Source: Streptomyces cellulosae (GTDB taxonomy: Bacteria; Actinomycetota; Actinomycetes; Streptomycetales; Streptomycetaceae). From it: 64,000 nt of DNA. The first letter of the stretch is position 1; the number at the start of each line of letters is the position of its first letter. Position numbers and translations under genes: made by a program. The notes beneath the pieces were generated by a model. The model was not told where the DNA came from and did not search any database. It worked only from the letters and a program-made list of their open reading frames with translations. The DNA lies in NCBI GenBank assembly GCA_014655195.1, contig BNBH01000001.1:62001-126000 (forward strand). The letters are read 5' to 3'. Shown here piece by piece: positions 56,955-64,000 of the stretch.

Positions 56955-58268
56955 CTACGACGCCGGAATCACCGCCGACACCCGGAAACCCCCCGCGTCC
57001 GTCGGCCCCGACACGAACACCCCGCCCAACGCCGACACCCGCTCCCGCATCCCCACCAGACCGTTCCCCCCCGACGGCAGCCCCGCCGACGAACCCACAC
57101 CCGACGGCGGCTCGTTCTCCACCTGCATCGCGATCTCCGACACCCGATGCGCCAGCCGCACATACGTCTTCGCACCCGCCGCATGCTTGTGCACGTTCGT
57201 CAACGCCTCCTGCACCACCCGGTACGCCGTCGCCTCCACCTCCGGCGCATACGAGCGGCACTCCCCCTCCACCGACAGGTCGACCACCATCCCCGCCGCC
57301 GCCGACTGCCCCACCAACTCGTCGATATCCGCCAGCGAAGGACCCTCCGCCGGCTCCTCCACGGCCACCCGCGACGCCGCCGCCGCGGCCGCCACACCCA
57401 CCGCCGCCAACGGCACCGACGCACCCTCCCCCCGGGGCCGCACCGCGTCCCCGCCCGCACGCAGCACCCCGAGCATCTCCCGCAACTCCGTCAACGCCTG
57501 CCGGCCCATGTCCCCCACCAGCGCCGCGTTCCTCACCGCCTTCTCCGGATCCTTCCGCGCCACCGCCTGCAACGCCGCCGCGTGCACCACCATCAACGAC
57601 ACCCGGTGCGCCACCACGTCGTGCATCTCACGCGCGATCCGCGTCCGCTCCTCGTTACGCGCCCACTCCGCGCGCTCCTCCGCACGCTCCGCCAGCAACT
57701 GAAGCTCCCGCTCCAGACTGTCCGCCCGCTCCCGCAGACTCTCCATCAGCCGCCGCCGCGCCCCCACGTACAAACCCAGCAGCACCGGCGGAGCCGTCAC
57801 ACCCAGCGCCGTCGTCACCGACGCGAACGGCACCAGCCAGTCACCGACATCCACGTCCCCGCGCGCGATGTCCTGCCGCATCCGCACGAACATCACGATC
57901 AGCACACCGACCATCTGCATACCCGCCAGCGAACCGATGATCCGGCGCGGCAGATCCGACGCGGCCAGCGAATACAGCCCCACGATCCCCAGCAGGAACC
58001 CCATCGCGGCCGGCGTCACCGCGATCGCCACCAGCACCACCGCGATCGGCCACCGCCGCCGCACCAGCAGCACCGACCCCGCGGCCAGCCCGAACACCAC
58101 CCCCACGGCGACCGGGATCCCCGCCTCCCACGCGAACGGAACCCCCTCGACCCCGCACTCCAGCGCGGACGCCGCCGCAAGCCCCACATCGAGCACGGCA
58201 CTCCGCCGCCGCTCCCACCACCAGGGCCCTCCCCGGGCCGTCACATGCTCTTCCCCCGTCGCGGTCAT
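56955..58268 (-). CDS. sensor histidine kinase, HisKA_3 (NarL-type) family
   Basis: A 437-residue membrane kinase. About five membrane segments (residues about 22-165, including GIPVAVGVVFGLAAGSVLLV) lead to a coiled linker and the dimerisation/phosphoacceptor segment RTRIAREMHDVVAHRVSLMV (His near 218). An HATPase domain follows with VVQEALTNVHKHA (N box) and GGNGLVGMRERVSALGG (G box). No response-regulator gene adjoins it: the next gene on the same strand's 3' side is convergent and the 5' neighbour is divergent. ATG 58268 or a GTG 24 bases downstream may start it. Confidence 0.88.
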   Translation of the reverse strand: MTATGEEHVTARGGPWWWERRRSAVLDVGLAAASALECGVEGVPFAWEAGIPVAVGVVFGLAAGSVLLVRRRWPIAVVLVAIAVTPAAMGFLLGIVGLYSLAASDLPRRIIGSLAGMQMVGVLIVMFVRMRQDIARGDVDVGDWLVPFASVTTALGVTAPPVLLGLYVGARRRLMESLRERADSLERELQLLAERAEERAEWARNEERTRIAREMHDVVAHRVSLMVVHAAALQAVARKDPEKAVRNAALVGDMGRQALTELREMLGVLRAGGDAVRPRGEGASVPLAAVGVAAAAAASRVAVEEPAEGPSLADIDELVGQSAAAGMVVDLSVEGECRSYAPEVEATAYRVVQEALTNVHKHAAGAKTYVRLAHRVSEIAMQVENEPPSGVGSSAGLPSGGNGLVGMRERVSALGGVFVSGPTDAGGFRVSAVIPAS

Positions 58269-58430
58269 GCCCCCCAGCCTAAAGGCGCTCCCCGTCCGTT
58301 TTCCGGGGAGTTTTCACCTCAACCCCGGACCACACCGACCGACCGATCAGCCGCGATACGCCCCACAATCCCTCGAACTGCTGAATCGCGCACCGTTCGA
58401 CCCGGGAACCCTCCATTCCGGCCGGACGGT

Positions 58431-59309
58431 ATGCCCATGGCACATCCGACCGGCAAATACGCCGACTTCGAAGGCCTGCGCGAACAGGCCGTCGCCCTCC
58501 GGCGCGAGGGACTCAGCCGACGCCAGATCCGCGACCGGCTCCACGTCGACAACAACGACATCCTCAACCGCCTCCTCCAGGGCGAACCCGCCCCGGACTG
58601 GACCCGGCGCCCCAACGCCAAGGACGACCTGCGGGCGCGGGCCCGCGAGCTCCGCCTCCAGGGCTGGACCTACGACCAGATCCAGGTCGAGCTGGGCTGC
58701 TCCAAGAGCTCGATCTCGTTGTGGGTGCGGGATCTGCCGAAACCGGAACGGCGCACTCCCTCGGAGCAGGCGCGACTGGCGGGCCGCATGCGCTGGGAGC
58801 ACGAGCTGGCGGTGCGGGACGAGCAGCGTCGGCGGACCAAGGAGGCCGCGGCCCGGGAGATCGGCCCCCTGTCCGACCGCGATCTCTTCCTCGCGGGTGT
58901 GGCCCTCTACTGGGCCGAGGGCGCGAAGGACAAGCCCTACGACCGGAGGGAGAACGTCCTCTTCGTCAACAGCGACCCAGGGGTGATCAAGCTCTACCTC
59001 GCGTGGCTGGACCTGCTCGGTGTGGAGCCCGAGCGCCTCCGTTATCGCGTCATGATCCACATGACGGCCGACGTGGAGGGCGCGAAACGATACTGGGCGG
59101 ATCTGGTCGGCGTGGACGTCTCCGTGTTCCAGAAGACGACCATCAAGAAGCACAACCCGGCGACCGTCCGGAAGAACGTCGGAGCCACCTATCGCGGCTG
59201 CCTGGTCATCCGGGTGTCACAAGGCGCCGACCTGTACCGGCGCATCGAAGGCTGGTGGACAGGAATGGTCTCCGGGATCACCACGCCACCCTCCTCGGGT
59301 AAGGTCTGA
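58431..59309 (+). CDS. HTH protein with LAGLIDADG-like C-terminal domain, next to tRNA-Gln
   Basis: A 292-residue protein with two HTH-like segments (about 20-50, EGLSRRQIRDRLHVDNNDIL; about 75-105, QGWTYDQIQVELGCSKSSIS) and a C-terminal domain (about 150-285) containing DLFLAGVALYWAEGAK, reminiscent of LAGLIDADG motifs, then NSDPGVIKLYLAWLDLLGVE. Related proteins occur widely in actinobacteria without known function. It ends 8 bases before tRNA-Gln. Start ATG 58431 or 58437; neither has a strong ribosome-binding site. Homing-endonuclease ancestry is inference. Confidence 0.75.
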   Translation: MPMAHPTGKYADFEGLREQAVALRREGLSRRQIRDRLHVDNNDILNRLLQGEPAPDWTRRPNAKDDLRARARELRLQGWTYDQIQVELGCSKSSISLWVRDLPKPERRTPSEQARLAGRMRWEHELAVRDEQRRRTKEAAAREIGPLSDRDLFLAGVALYWAEGAKDKPYDRRENVLFVNSDPGVIKLYLAWLDLLGVEPERLRYRVMIHMTADVEGAKRYWADLVGVDVSVFQKTTIKKHNPATVRKNVGATYRGCLVIRVSQGADLYRRIEGWWTGMVSGITTPPSSGKV

Positions 59310-59317
59310 CGCAGCCA

Positions 59318-59390
59318 TCCGCCATGGGGTAACTGGTAGCCCGCGGGCCTTTGAAGCCCTGTAGTGCTGGTTCGAATCCAGCTGGCGGAG
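59318..59390 (+). tRNA. tRNA-Gln(UUG)
   Basis: 73 bases, acceptor arms TCCGCCA and TGGCGGA, D region GGGGTAACTGGTAGCCC, anticodon loop CTTTGAA giving TTG (reads CAA), T arm GCTGGTTCGAATCCAGC. CCA is not encoded. The anticodon stem has one terminal mismatch. A hairpin terminator follows at 59401-59430. Confidence 0.9.
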
Positions 59391-59400
59391 CTGCAAGGTT

Positions 59401-59430
59401 CGGGTCCTGGCCGGTCACGGTCAGGACCCG
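59401..59430 (+). terminator. hairpin after tRNA-Gln
   Basis: CGGGTCCTG and CAGGACCCG arms with a 12-base loop, ten bases after the tRNA. Confidence 0.6.
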
Positions 59431-59509
59431 CTCTCATGTCCCCCCGGAAACGCCCCGGTATCCTGCGGATGTCCATCCCCCCACCTCCAACACAGCCGAA
59501 GGGCATCCC

Positions 59510-60955
59510 GTGAGCGCCAATCGCCCGGCAGCCGTCGTCGTTCTCGCAGCGGGTGAGGGCACCCGTATGAAGTCGGCCACACCGAAGGTCCTGCACGAGA
59601 TCTGTGGTCGTTCCCTGGTGGGTCATGTGCTCGCCGCCGCCGGTGAGCTGGACCCGGCGAATCTCGTCGTCGTCGTGGGTCACGCCCGTGAGCAGGTGAC
59701 CGCGCATCTCGCCGAGGTCGCCCCCGACGTGCGGACCGCCGTGCAGGCGGAGCAGAACGGCACGGGGCACGCCGTGCGGATGGGTCTGGAGGAGCTGGGC
59801 GGTTCCGTGGACGGGACCGTGGTCGTGGTGTGCGGCGACACCCCGCTGCTGACCGGTGAGACGCTGCGCCGGCTGTCCGAGACGCATGTGGCGGACGGCA
59901 ATGCGGTGACGGTGCTGACGGCGGAGGTGCCGGACGCGACCGGGTACGGCCGCATCGTGCGGGACGGCTCCGGCGCGGTGACGGCGATCGTGGAGCACAA
60001 GGACGCGTCGGACGAGGTGCGGGCGATCCGGGAGATCAACTCGGGTGTGTTCGCGTTCGACGGTGCGCTGCTGGCGGACGCGCTGAAGAAGGTGCGTACG
60101 GACAACAGTCAGGGCGAGGAGTACCTGACGGACGTGCTGGGGATCTTGCGTGAGGCGGGGCACCGGGTGGGTGCGTCGGTGGCGGGGGATCACCGGGAGA
60201 TCGCGGGGATCAACAACCGAGTGCAGCTGTCCGAGGCGCGGCGGATTCTGAATGACCGGTTGCTGACGGCGGCGATGTTGTCGGGCGTGACGGTGGTGGA
60301 TCCGGCGTCGACGTGGGTGGACGTGACGGTGACGTTCGAGCGGGACGCGCTGGTGCACCCGGGGACGCAGCTGCATGGCGCCACGCATCTGGGTGAGGGC
60401 TGCGAGGTGGGTCCGAACACGCGGCTGACGGACACCCGGGTGGGTGCGGGGGCGCGTGTGGACAACACGGTGGCCGTGGGCGCCGATGTGGGTCCGGAGG
60501 CGTCGGTGGGTCCGTTCGCGTATCTGCGTCCGGGGACGCGGCTGGCGCGGAAGGGCAAGATCGGTACGTACGTGGAGACGAAGAACGCGTCGATCGGTGA
60601 GGGGTCGAAGGTTCCGCATCTGTCGTATGTGGGTGATGCGACGATCGGCGAGTACTCGAACATCGGTGCGGCGAGTGTGTTCGTCAATTACGACGGACAG
60701 GACAAACATCACACGACGGTCGGGTCGCACTGCCGGACGGGGTCGGACAACATGTTTGTTGCTCCTGTCACGGTCGGAGACGGTGCTTACACGGCCGCGG
60801 GCTCGGTGATCACGAAGGATGTGCCGCCCGGTTCGCTGGCGGTGGCCCGTGGTCAGCAGCGCAACATCGAGGGCTGGGTGGCTCGTAAGCGTCCGGGGAG
60901 TGCTGCCGCGAAGGCCGCGGAGGCGGCGTCGCGGGAGTCGGCCGGCGAGGACTGA
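59510..60955 (+). CDS. glmU: bifunctional N-acetylglucosamine-1-phosphate uridyltransferase / glucosamine-1-phosphate acetyltransferase
   Basis: A 481-residue enzyme making UDP-GlcNAc for peptidoglycan and other polymers. N-terminal uridyltransferase (about 1-235) with [20 protein letters not shown] and the [12 protein letters not shown] metal site. C-terminal left-handed beta-helix of hexapeptide repeats (about 260-450), with the acetyltransferase loop [19 protein letters not shown] and [15 protein letters not shown] 59510 starts the conserved sequence with AAGGG upstream. First gene of the glmU-prs-rplY-pth run. Confidence 0.95.
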   Translation: MSANRPAAVVVLAAGEGTRMKSATPKVLHEICGRSLVGHVLAAAGELDPANLVVVVGHAREQVTAHLAEVAPDVRTAVQAEQNGTGHAVRMGLEELGGSVDGTVVVVCGDTPLLTGETLRRLSETHVADGNAVTVLTAEVPDATGYGRIVRDGSGAVTAIVEHKDASDEVRAIREINSGVFAFDGALLADALKKVRTDNSQGEEYLTDVLGILREAGHRVGASVAGDHREIAGINNRVQLSEARRILNDRLLTAAMLSGVTVVDPASTWVDVTVTFERDALVHPGTQLHGATHLGEGCEVGPNTRLTDTRVGAGARVDNTVAVGADVGPEASVGPFAYLRPGTRLARKGKIGTYVETKNASIGEGSKVPHLSYVGDATIGEYSNIGAASVFVNYDGQDKHHTTVGSHCRTGSDNMFVAPVTVGDGAYTAAGSVITKDVPPGSLAVARGQQRNIEGWVARKRPGSAAAKAAEAASRESAGED

Positions 60956-61044
60956 CCGGAGAGCGTCCCGTTCGGGACGGCGTACCGTGAGAGGTGCGGA
61001 AACGCGCACCCCACCAGCTGAGACACCTCTGAGGAGACAGTGCT

Positions 61045-62025
61045 GTGACCGGGATCAAGACGACCGGCGAGAAGAAGATGATGTTCTTCTCCGGCCGCGC
61101 CCACCCCGAGCTTGCCGAGGAGGTCGCCCAGCAGTTGGGTGTCGGGGTCGTCCCGACGAAGGCCTTCGACTTCGCGAACGGCGAGATCTACGTCCGGTAT
61201 CAGGAGTCGGCCCGTGGCGCCGACTGCTTCCTGATCCAGAGCCACACGGCGCCGATCAACAAGTGGATCATGGAGCAGTTGATCATGATCGACGCGTTGA
61301 AGCGTGCGTCGGCCCGTTCGATCACGGTGATCGTGCCGTTCTACGGGTACGCCCGGCAGGACAAGAAGCACCGCGGCCGTGAGCCCATCTCGGCGCGTCT
61401 GATCGCGGATCTGATGAAGACGGCGGGTGCGGACCGTCTGCTGACGGTGGACCTGCACACGGACCAGATCCAGGGCTTCTTCGACGGCCCGGTGGACCAT
61501 CTGTTCGCGCTGCCGCTGCTGGCGGACTACGTGGGCGCGAAGGTGGACCGCTCGAAGCTGACGGTGGTGTCCCCGGACGCCGGCCGTGTGCGGGTGGCGG
61601 ACCGCTGGTGCGACCGGCTGGGCGCGCCGCTGGCGATCGTGCACAAGCGCCGGGACAAGGACGTGGCGAACCAGGTCACGGTGCACGAGGTGGTCGGTGA
61701 GGTGAAGGGCCGCGTGTGTGTGCTGGTGGACGACATGATCGACACCGGTGGCACGATCTGCGCCGCGGCGGACGCGCTGTTCGCGCACGGTGCGGAGGAC
61801 GTGATCGTGACGGCGACGCACGGTGTGCTGTCGGGTCCGGCGGCGGATCGTCTGAAGAATTCGAAGGTGAGCGAGTTCGTGCTCACGAACACGCTGCCGA
61901 CGCCGGGTGAGCTGAGCGAGAGCCTGGACAAGATCACGGTGCTGTCGATCGCGCCGACGATCGCGCGTGCGGCGCGTGAGGTGTTCGAGGACGGCTCGGT
62001 GACGAGCCTGTTCGACGAGCAGTAA
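61045..62025 (+). CDS. prs: ribose-phosphate pyrophosphokinase
   Basis: A 326-residue class I PRPP synthetase, forming PRPP from ribose 5-phosphate and ATP for nucleotide, histidine and tryptophan synthesis. The family shows as FDFANGEIYVRYQESARGAD, the flexible loop YARQDKKHRGREP, DLHTDQIQGFF, and the PRPP-binding VLVDDMIDTGGTI. GTG 61045 has GAGGAG upstream. Eighty-nine bases separate it from glmU, so co-transcription is likely. Confidence 0.96.
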   Translation: MTGIKTTGEKKMMFFSGRAHPELAEEVAQQLGVGVVPTKAFDFANGEIYVRYQESARGADCFLIQSHTAPINKWIMEQLIMIDALKRASARSITVIVPFYGYARQDKKHRGREPISARLIADLMKTAGADRLLTVDLHTDQIQGFFDGPVDHLFALPLLADYVGAKVDRSKLTVVSPDAGRVRVADRWCDRLGAPLAIVHKRRDKDVANQVTVHEVVGEVKGRVCVLVDDMIDTGGTICAAADALFAHGAEDVIVTATHGVLSGPAADRLKNSKVSEFVLTNTLPTPGELSESLDKITVLSIAPTIARAAREVFEDGSVTSLFDEQ

Positions 62026-62070
62026 GGGTTCTGCGGTCCGGCATCCGTTCGGCTGCCGGTGATCGTTTTG

Positions 62071-62128
62071 GGTACGGCCTCCTGGCCCGGGTAAACTGCA
62101 CGAGTTGCTCGGCGAGGGAGGCCGTACC
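62071..62128 (+). promoter_or_regulatory. hairpin and promoter in the rplY leader
   Basis: Perfect 12-base arms GGTACGGCCTCC (62071-62082) and GGAGGCCGTACC (62117-62128) enclose CCCGGGTAAACTGCACGAGT. TAAACT (62092-62097) with TTGGGT 18 bases upstream may be a promoter, in which case only part of the hairpin is transcribed. A ribosomal-protein leader or operator is possible. Confidence 0.45.
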
Positions 62129-62233
62129 GCTTCTTCGGAAGCTTTCGTACGGCGGTCCGTTATCGACGCGCTCTTCGTAGCAGGCCGTTCGTGGCCGGGT
62201 GACCACGTCCGTTTCTGACTATGAGGAGTGATC

Positions 62234-62827
62234 ATGTCCGAGGTGAAGATCGCCGCCGAGACGCGCAGCGAGTTCGGCAAGGGTGCCGCCCGCCGTATCC
62301 GTCGTGCCGACAAGGTTCCCGGTGTTCTGTACGGCCACGGTTCCGACCCGCTGCACCTGACCTTCCCGGGTCACGAGCTGCTGCTCGCCCTGCGTACGCC
62401 GAACGTCCTGATCGCGCTGGACATCGACGGCAAGTCCAACGAGCTGGCCATTCCGAAGGCCGTTCAGCGTGACCCGCTGAAGGGCTTCCTGGTCCACGTC
62501 GACCTGCAGCTGGTGCAGCGCGGTGAGAAGGTCCAGGTCGAGATCCCGGTGCAGGCCGAGGGCGAGCTGGCCCCGGGCGGCAACCTGCTGGAGCACGTCC
62601 TGGACGCGCTGCCGGTCGAGGCCGAGGCCACGCACATCCCGGAGAACGTGACCGTCTCCGTCGAGGGCCTGGAGGCCGGCGCCTCCGTCCTGGCCAAGGA
62701 CATCGAGCTCCCCAGCGGTGTCACCCTCGCGGTGGACGGGGACACCGTGGTGCTGCAGATCCTGGCCGCGCAGGCGGAGGAGGCGCCCGAGGGCGCCGAG
62801 GAGGGCGAAGAGGCCGCCGAGGCCTGA
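62234..62827 (+). CDS. rplY: 50S ribosomal protein L25/general stress protein Ctc
   Basis: A 197-residue long-form L25 (CTC type) that binds 5S rRNA. N-terminal L25 domain (about 1-90; [20 protein letters not shown]) and C-terminal beta domain (about 95-180), with an acidic tail ([11 protein letters not shown]). GAGGAG lies seven bases before ATG 62234; an in-frame GTG six bases earlier is rejected. Followed by pth. Confidence 0.95.
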   Translation: MSEVKIAAETRSEFGKGAARRIRRADKVPGVLYGHGSDPLHLTFPGHELLLALRTPNVLIALDIDGKSNELAIPKAVQRDPLKGFLVHVDLQLVQRGEKVQVEIPVQAEGELAPGGNLLEHVLDALPVEAEATHIPENVTVSVEGLEAGASVLAKDIELPSGVTLAVDGDTVVLQILAAQAEEAPEGAEEGEEAAEA

Positions 62828-62909
62828 GCCTTTCGGATCCAGTCGTCACGTCGGCCGCTGCTCCCGTGCGGGGGCGGCGGCCGACGCGTATGTGGGAGGA
62901 AGCGTGGGC

Positions 62910-63506
62910 GTGACGGAGGACGCGGCGGGCCCCTGGCTGATCGCCGGGCTGGGCAATCCGGGGCCGGGGTACGCGATGAACCGGCACAACGTGGGGTTCA
63001 TGGTCGTGGACCTGCTGGCGGAGCGGATGGGCGGCCGGTTCAAGCGGGCGGCGAAGGCGCAGGCGCAGGTCGTGGAGGGCCGGATCGGGTCTCCGGGGCC
63101 GGGGAGCCGCCGGGTGGTGCTGGTGAAGCCGATGTCGTACATGAACCTGTCGGGCGGGCCGGTGAACGCGCTGCGGGAGTTCTACAAGGTGCCGCCGCAG
63201 CGGGTGGTGGCGGTCCACGACGAGCTGGACATCGACTACGGGACGCTGCGGCTGAAGCTGGGCGGCGGGGACAACGGGCACAACGGCCTGAAGTCGCTGA
63301 CGGGCGCGTTCGGCCGTGACTACTACCGGGTGCGGTTCGGGATCGGGCGGCCGCCGGGGCGGATGCCGGTGGCGGACTACGTGCTGAAGGACTTCTCACC
63401 GGCGGAGCGCAAGGAGCTGGACTACTTCGTGGACCGGGCGGCGGACGCGGTGGAGTGCCTGGTGACGGAGGGTCTGGAGCGGGCGCAGAGCGCCTACAAC
63501 TCCTGA
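62910..63506 (+). CDS. pth: peptidyl-tRNA hydrolase
   Basis: A 198-residue Pth that releases peptides from peptidyl-tRNA dropped by ribosomes. The catalytic segments are [20 protein letters not shown] (catalytic His), [26 protein letters not shown], and the [12 protein letters not shown] loop. GTG 62910 is nine bases after GGAGGA; GTG 62904 is only three bases away, so the former is preferred. The rplY-pth pair is conserved in bacteria. Confidence 0.95.
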   Translation: MTEDAAGPWLIAGLGNPGPGYAMNRHNVGFMVVDLLAERMGGRFKRAAKAQAQVVEGRIGSPGPGSRRVVLVKPMSYMNLSGGPVNALREFYKVPPQRVVAVHDELDIDYGTLRLKLGGGDNGHNGLKSLTGAFGRDYYRVRFGIGRPPGRMPVADYVLKDFSPAERKELDYFVDRAADAVECLVTEGLERAQSAYNS

Positions 63507-63511
63507 TACGC

Positions 63512-63531
63512 GGCCGAAGGTGACTTCGGCC
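63512..63531 (+). terminator. hairpin after pth
   Basis: GGCCGAAG and CTTCGGCC arms with a 4-base loop, six bases after the stop. Confidence 0.55.
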
Positions 63532-63597
63532 GACATGTCACCTGGAGCCGCCCGCGGGAGTTGACCGGGCGCGAGGTCATGGCCAAAGATCGCGGCC

Positions 63598-64000
63598 ATG
63601 CCTTCCGCTGTCCGTTCCTCGCGCGGTTCCTCCGCGCTGCGCTTCGGCCGGTTCACGGCGATGGGCGCTGTCGCCGTGCTGATCCTGATCGCCGGTGTGT
63701 GGGCGTCGTGGGGGACGGCGCAGCACGTGATGCTGACCAAGGGCCGTGAGCGCGGCACCGTCGAGGTGACGCGGTGCGCCGAGGACGCCTGCGAGGGCCC
63801 GTTCCGGCCGCTGTCGCCGGGCGCGCAGCCGCGCGAGAAGGTGGTGCTGGACGACACGGTGGCCGTGGAGAAGGGCCGTACCTACACGGTGGTGCTGAAG
63901 CCGGGCGCCTCTGAGGCGGTGCGCTCGGGTCCGGCCGGGGTGCTGTACGCGTGGGTGCCGCTCGGGGGCGCGCTGCTGCTGGCGTCGGTGGTGGTGGCGG
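63598..64000 (+). CDS. membrane protein, 3' end beyond window
   Basis: About 134 codons are visible from ATG 63598. A basic N-terminus precedes a membrane helix (about 20-40; AMGAVAVLILIAGVWASWG), then an extracellular-looking region with two cysteines (RCAEDACEGPF), and a second hydrophobic segment starting at the window edge (YAWVPLGGALLLASVVVA). No family recognised; the start is chosen by coding bias and has no strong ribosome-binding site. Confidence 0.65.
   Translation, partial: MPSAVRSSRGSSALRFGRFTAMGAVAVLILIAGVWASWGTAQHVMLTKGRERGTVEVTRCAEDACEGPFRPLSPGAQPREKVVLDDTVAVEKGRTYTVVLKPGASEAVRSGPAGVLYAWVPLGGALLLASVVVA

Noticed and set aside
59318..59390. tRNA-Gln as an attachment site for an integrated element
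   Set aside because: No integrase and no second copy of the tRNA 3' end were seen in the window.

Overview
The window is a high-GC actinobacterial chromosome segment that I assign to Streptomyces. The reasons are the strong third-position GC, frequent GTG starts, tandem Rpf/LysM proteins, a bldA-type tRNA-Leu(UAA), and a gene order that, from memory, follows the S. coelicolor core region around SCO3072-SCO3126 (hutU, cbs, pobA, bldA, ndh, eno, rpfA, mfd, glmU, prs, rplY, pth). I see no prophage, insertion sequence, CRISPR array or secondary-metabolite cluster.

Layout. 1-5.9 kb: an M20 amidohydrolase (cut by the left edge) and urocanate hydratase (histidine use), a PLP decarboxylase, a membrane protein and an RpiR-type regulator. 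6.2-17.2 kb: an LCP cell-wall ligase, cystathionine beta-synthase, an SGNH hydrolase, a thiolase, small conserved genes, a Bax-inhibitor-like membrane protein and 4-hydroxybenzoate hydroxylase. 17.4-24.3 kb: bldA, a MacB-like ABC exporter, a cyclopropane fatty-acid synthase homologue and type II NADH dehydrogenase behind two Rex-like operators. 24.7-33.9 kb: ppx, a DUF501 gene, divIC, eno, two rpf genes (the first behind a c-di-AMP riboswitch), a P450, mazG and a SurA-like lipoprotein. 34-44 kb: a Ser/Thr kinase pair, a methyltransferase/specificity fusion, an exported HNH lipoprotein, a small antitoxin-family gene and mfd. 44.3-51.4 kb: a second MacB-like ABC exporter, a DUF485/ActP-type symporter pair and a DivIVA-like coiled-coil protein.

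51.5-56.9 kb is the most unusual part. Four consecutive genes carry domains typical of polymorphic toxins and their immunity proteins: a deaminase-like domain fused to a SUKH-4-like domain through a collagen-like linker, a WHH-type nuclease-like domain fused to a SUKH domain, a stand-alone YwqJ-type deaminase, and a SUKH-3 protein. None shows a signal peptide or secretion domain, so they may form a cytoplasmic system.

57-64 kb holds an orphan histidine kinase, a LAGLIDADG-like gene abutting tRNA-Gln, then glmU-prs-rplY-pth and a truncated membrane protein gene.

Several short GC-rich repeat families recur. One (GGGGGACCCCC core) has entered coding sequences; comparison of the two paralogous ABC ATPases shows a clean 30-base insertion. 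Another (GCGCAGTTCCCCGCGCCCCT) fills intergenic gaps. All database-type statements are from memory; no search was run.
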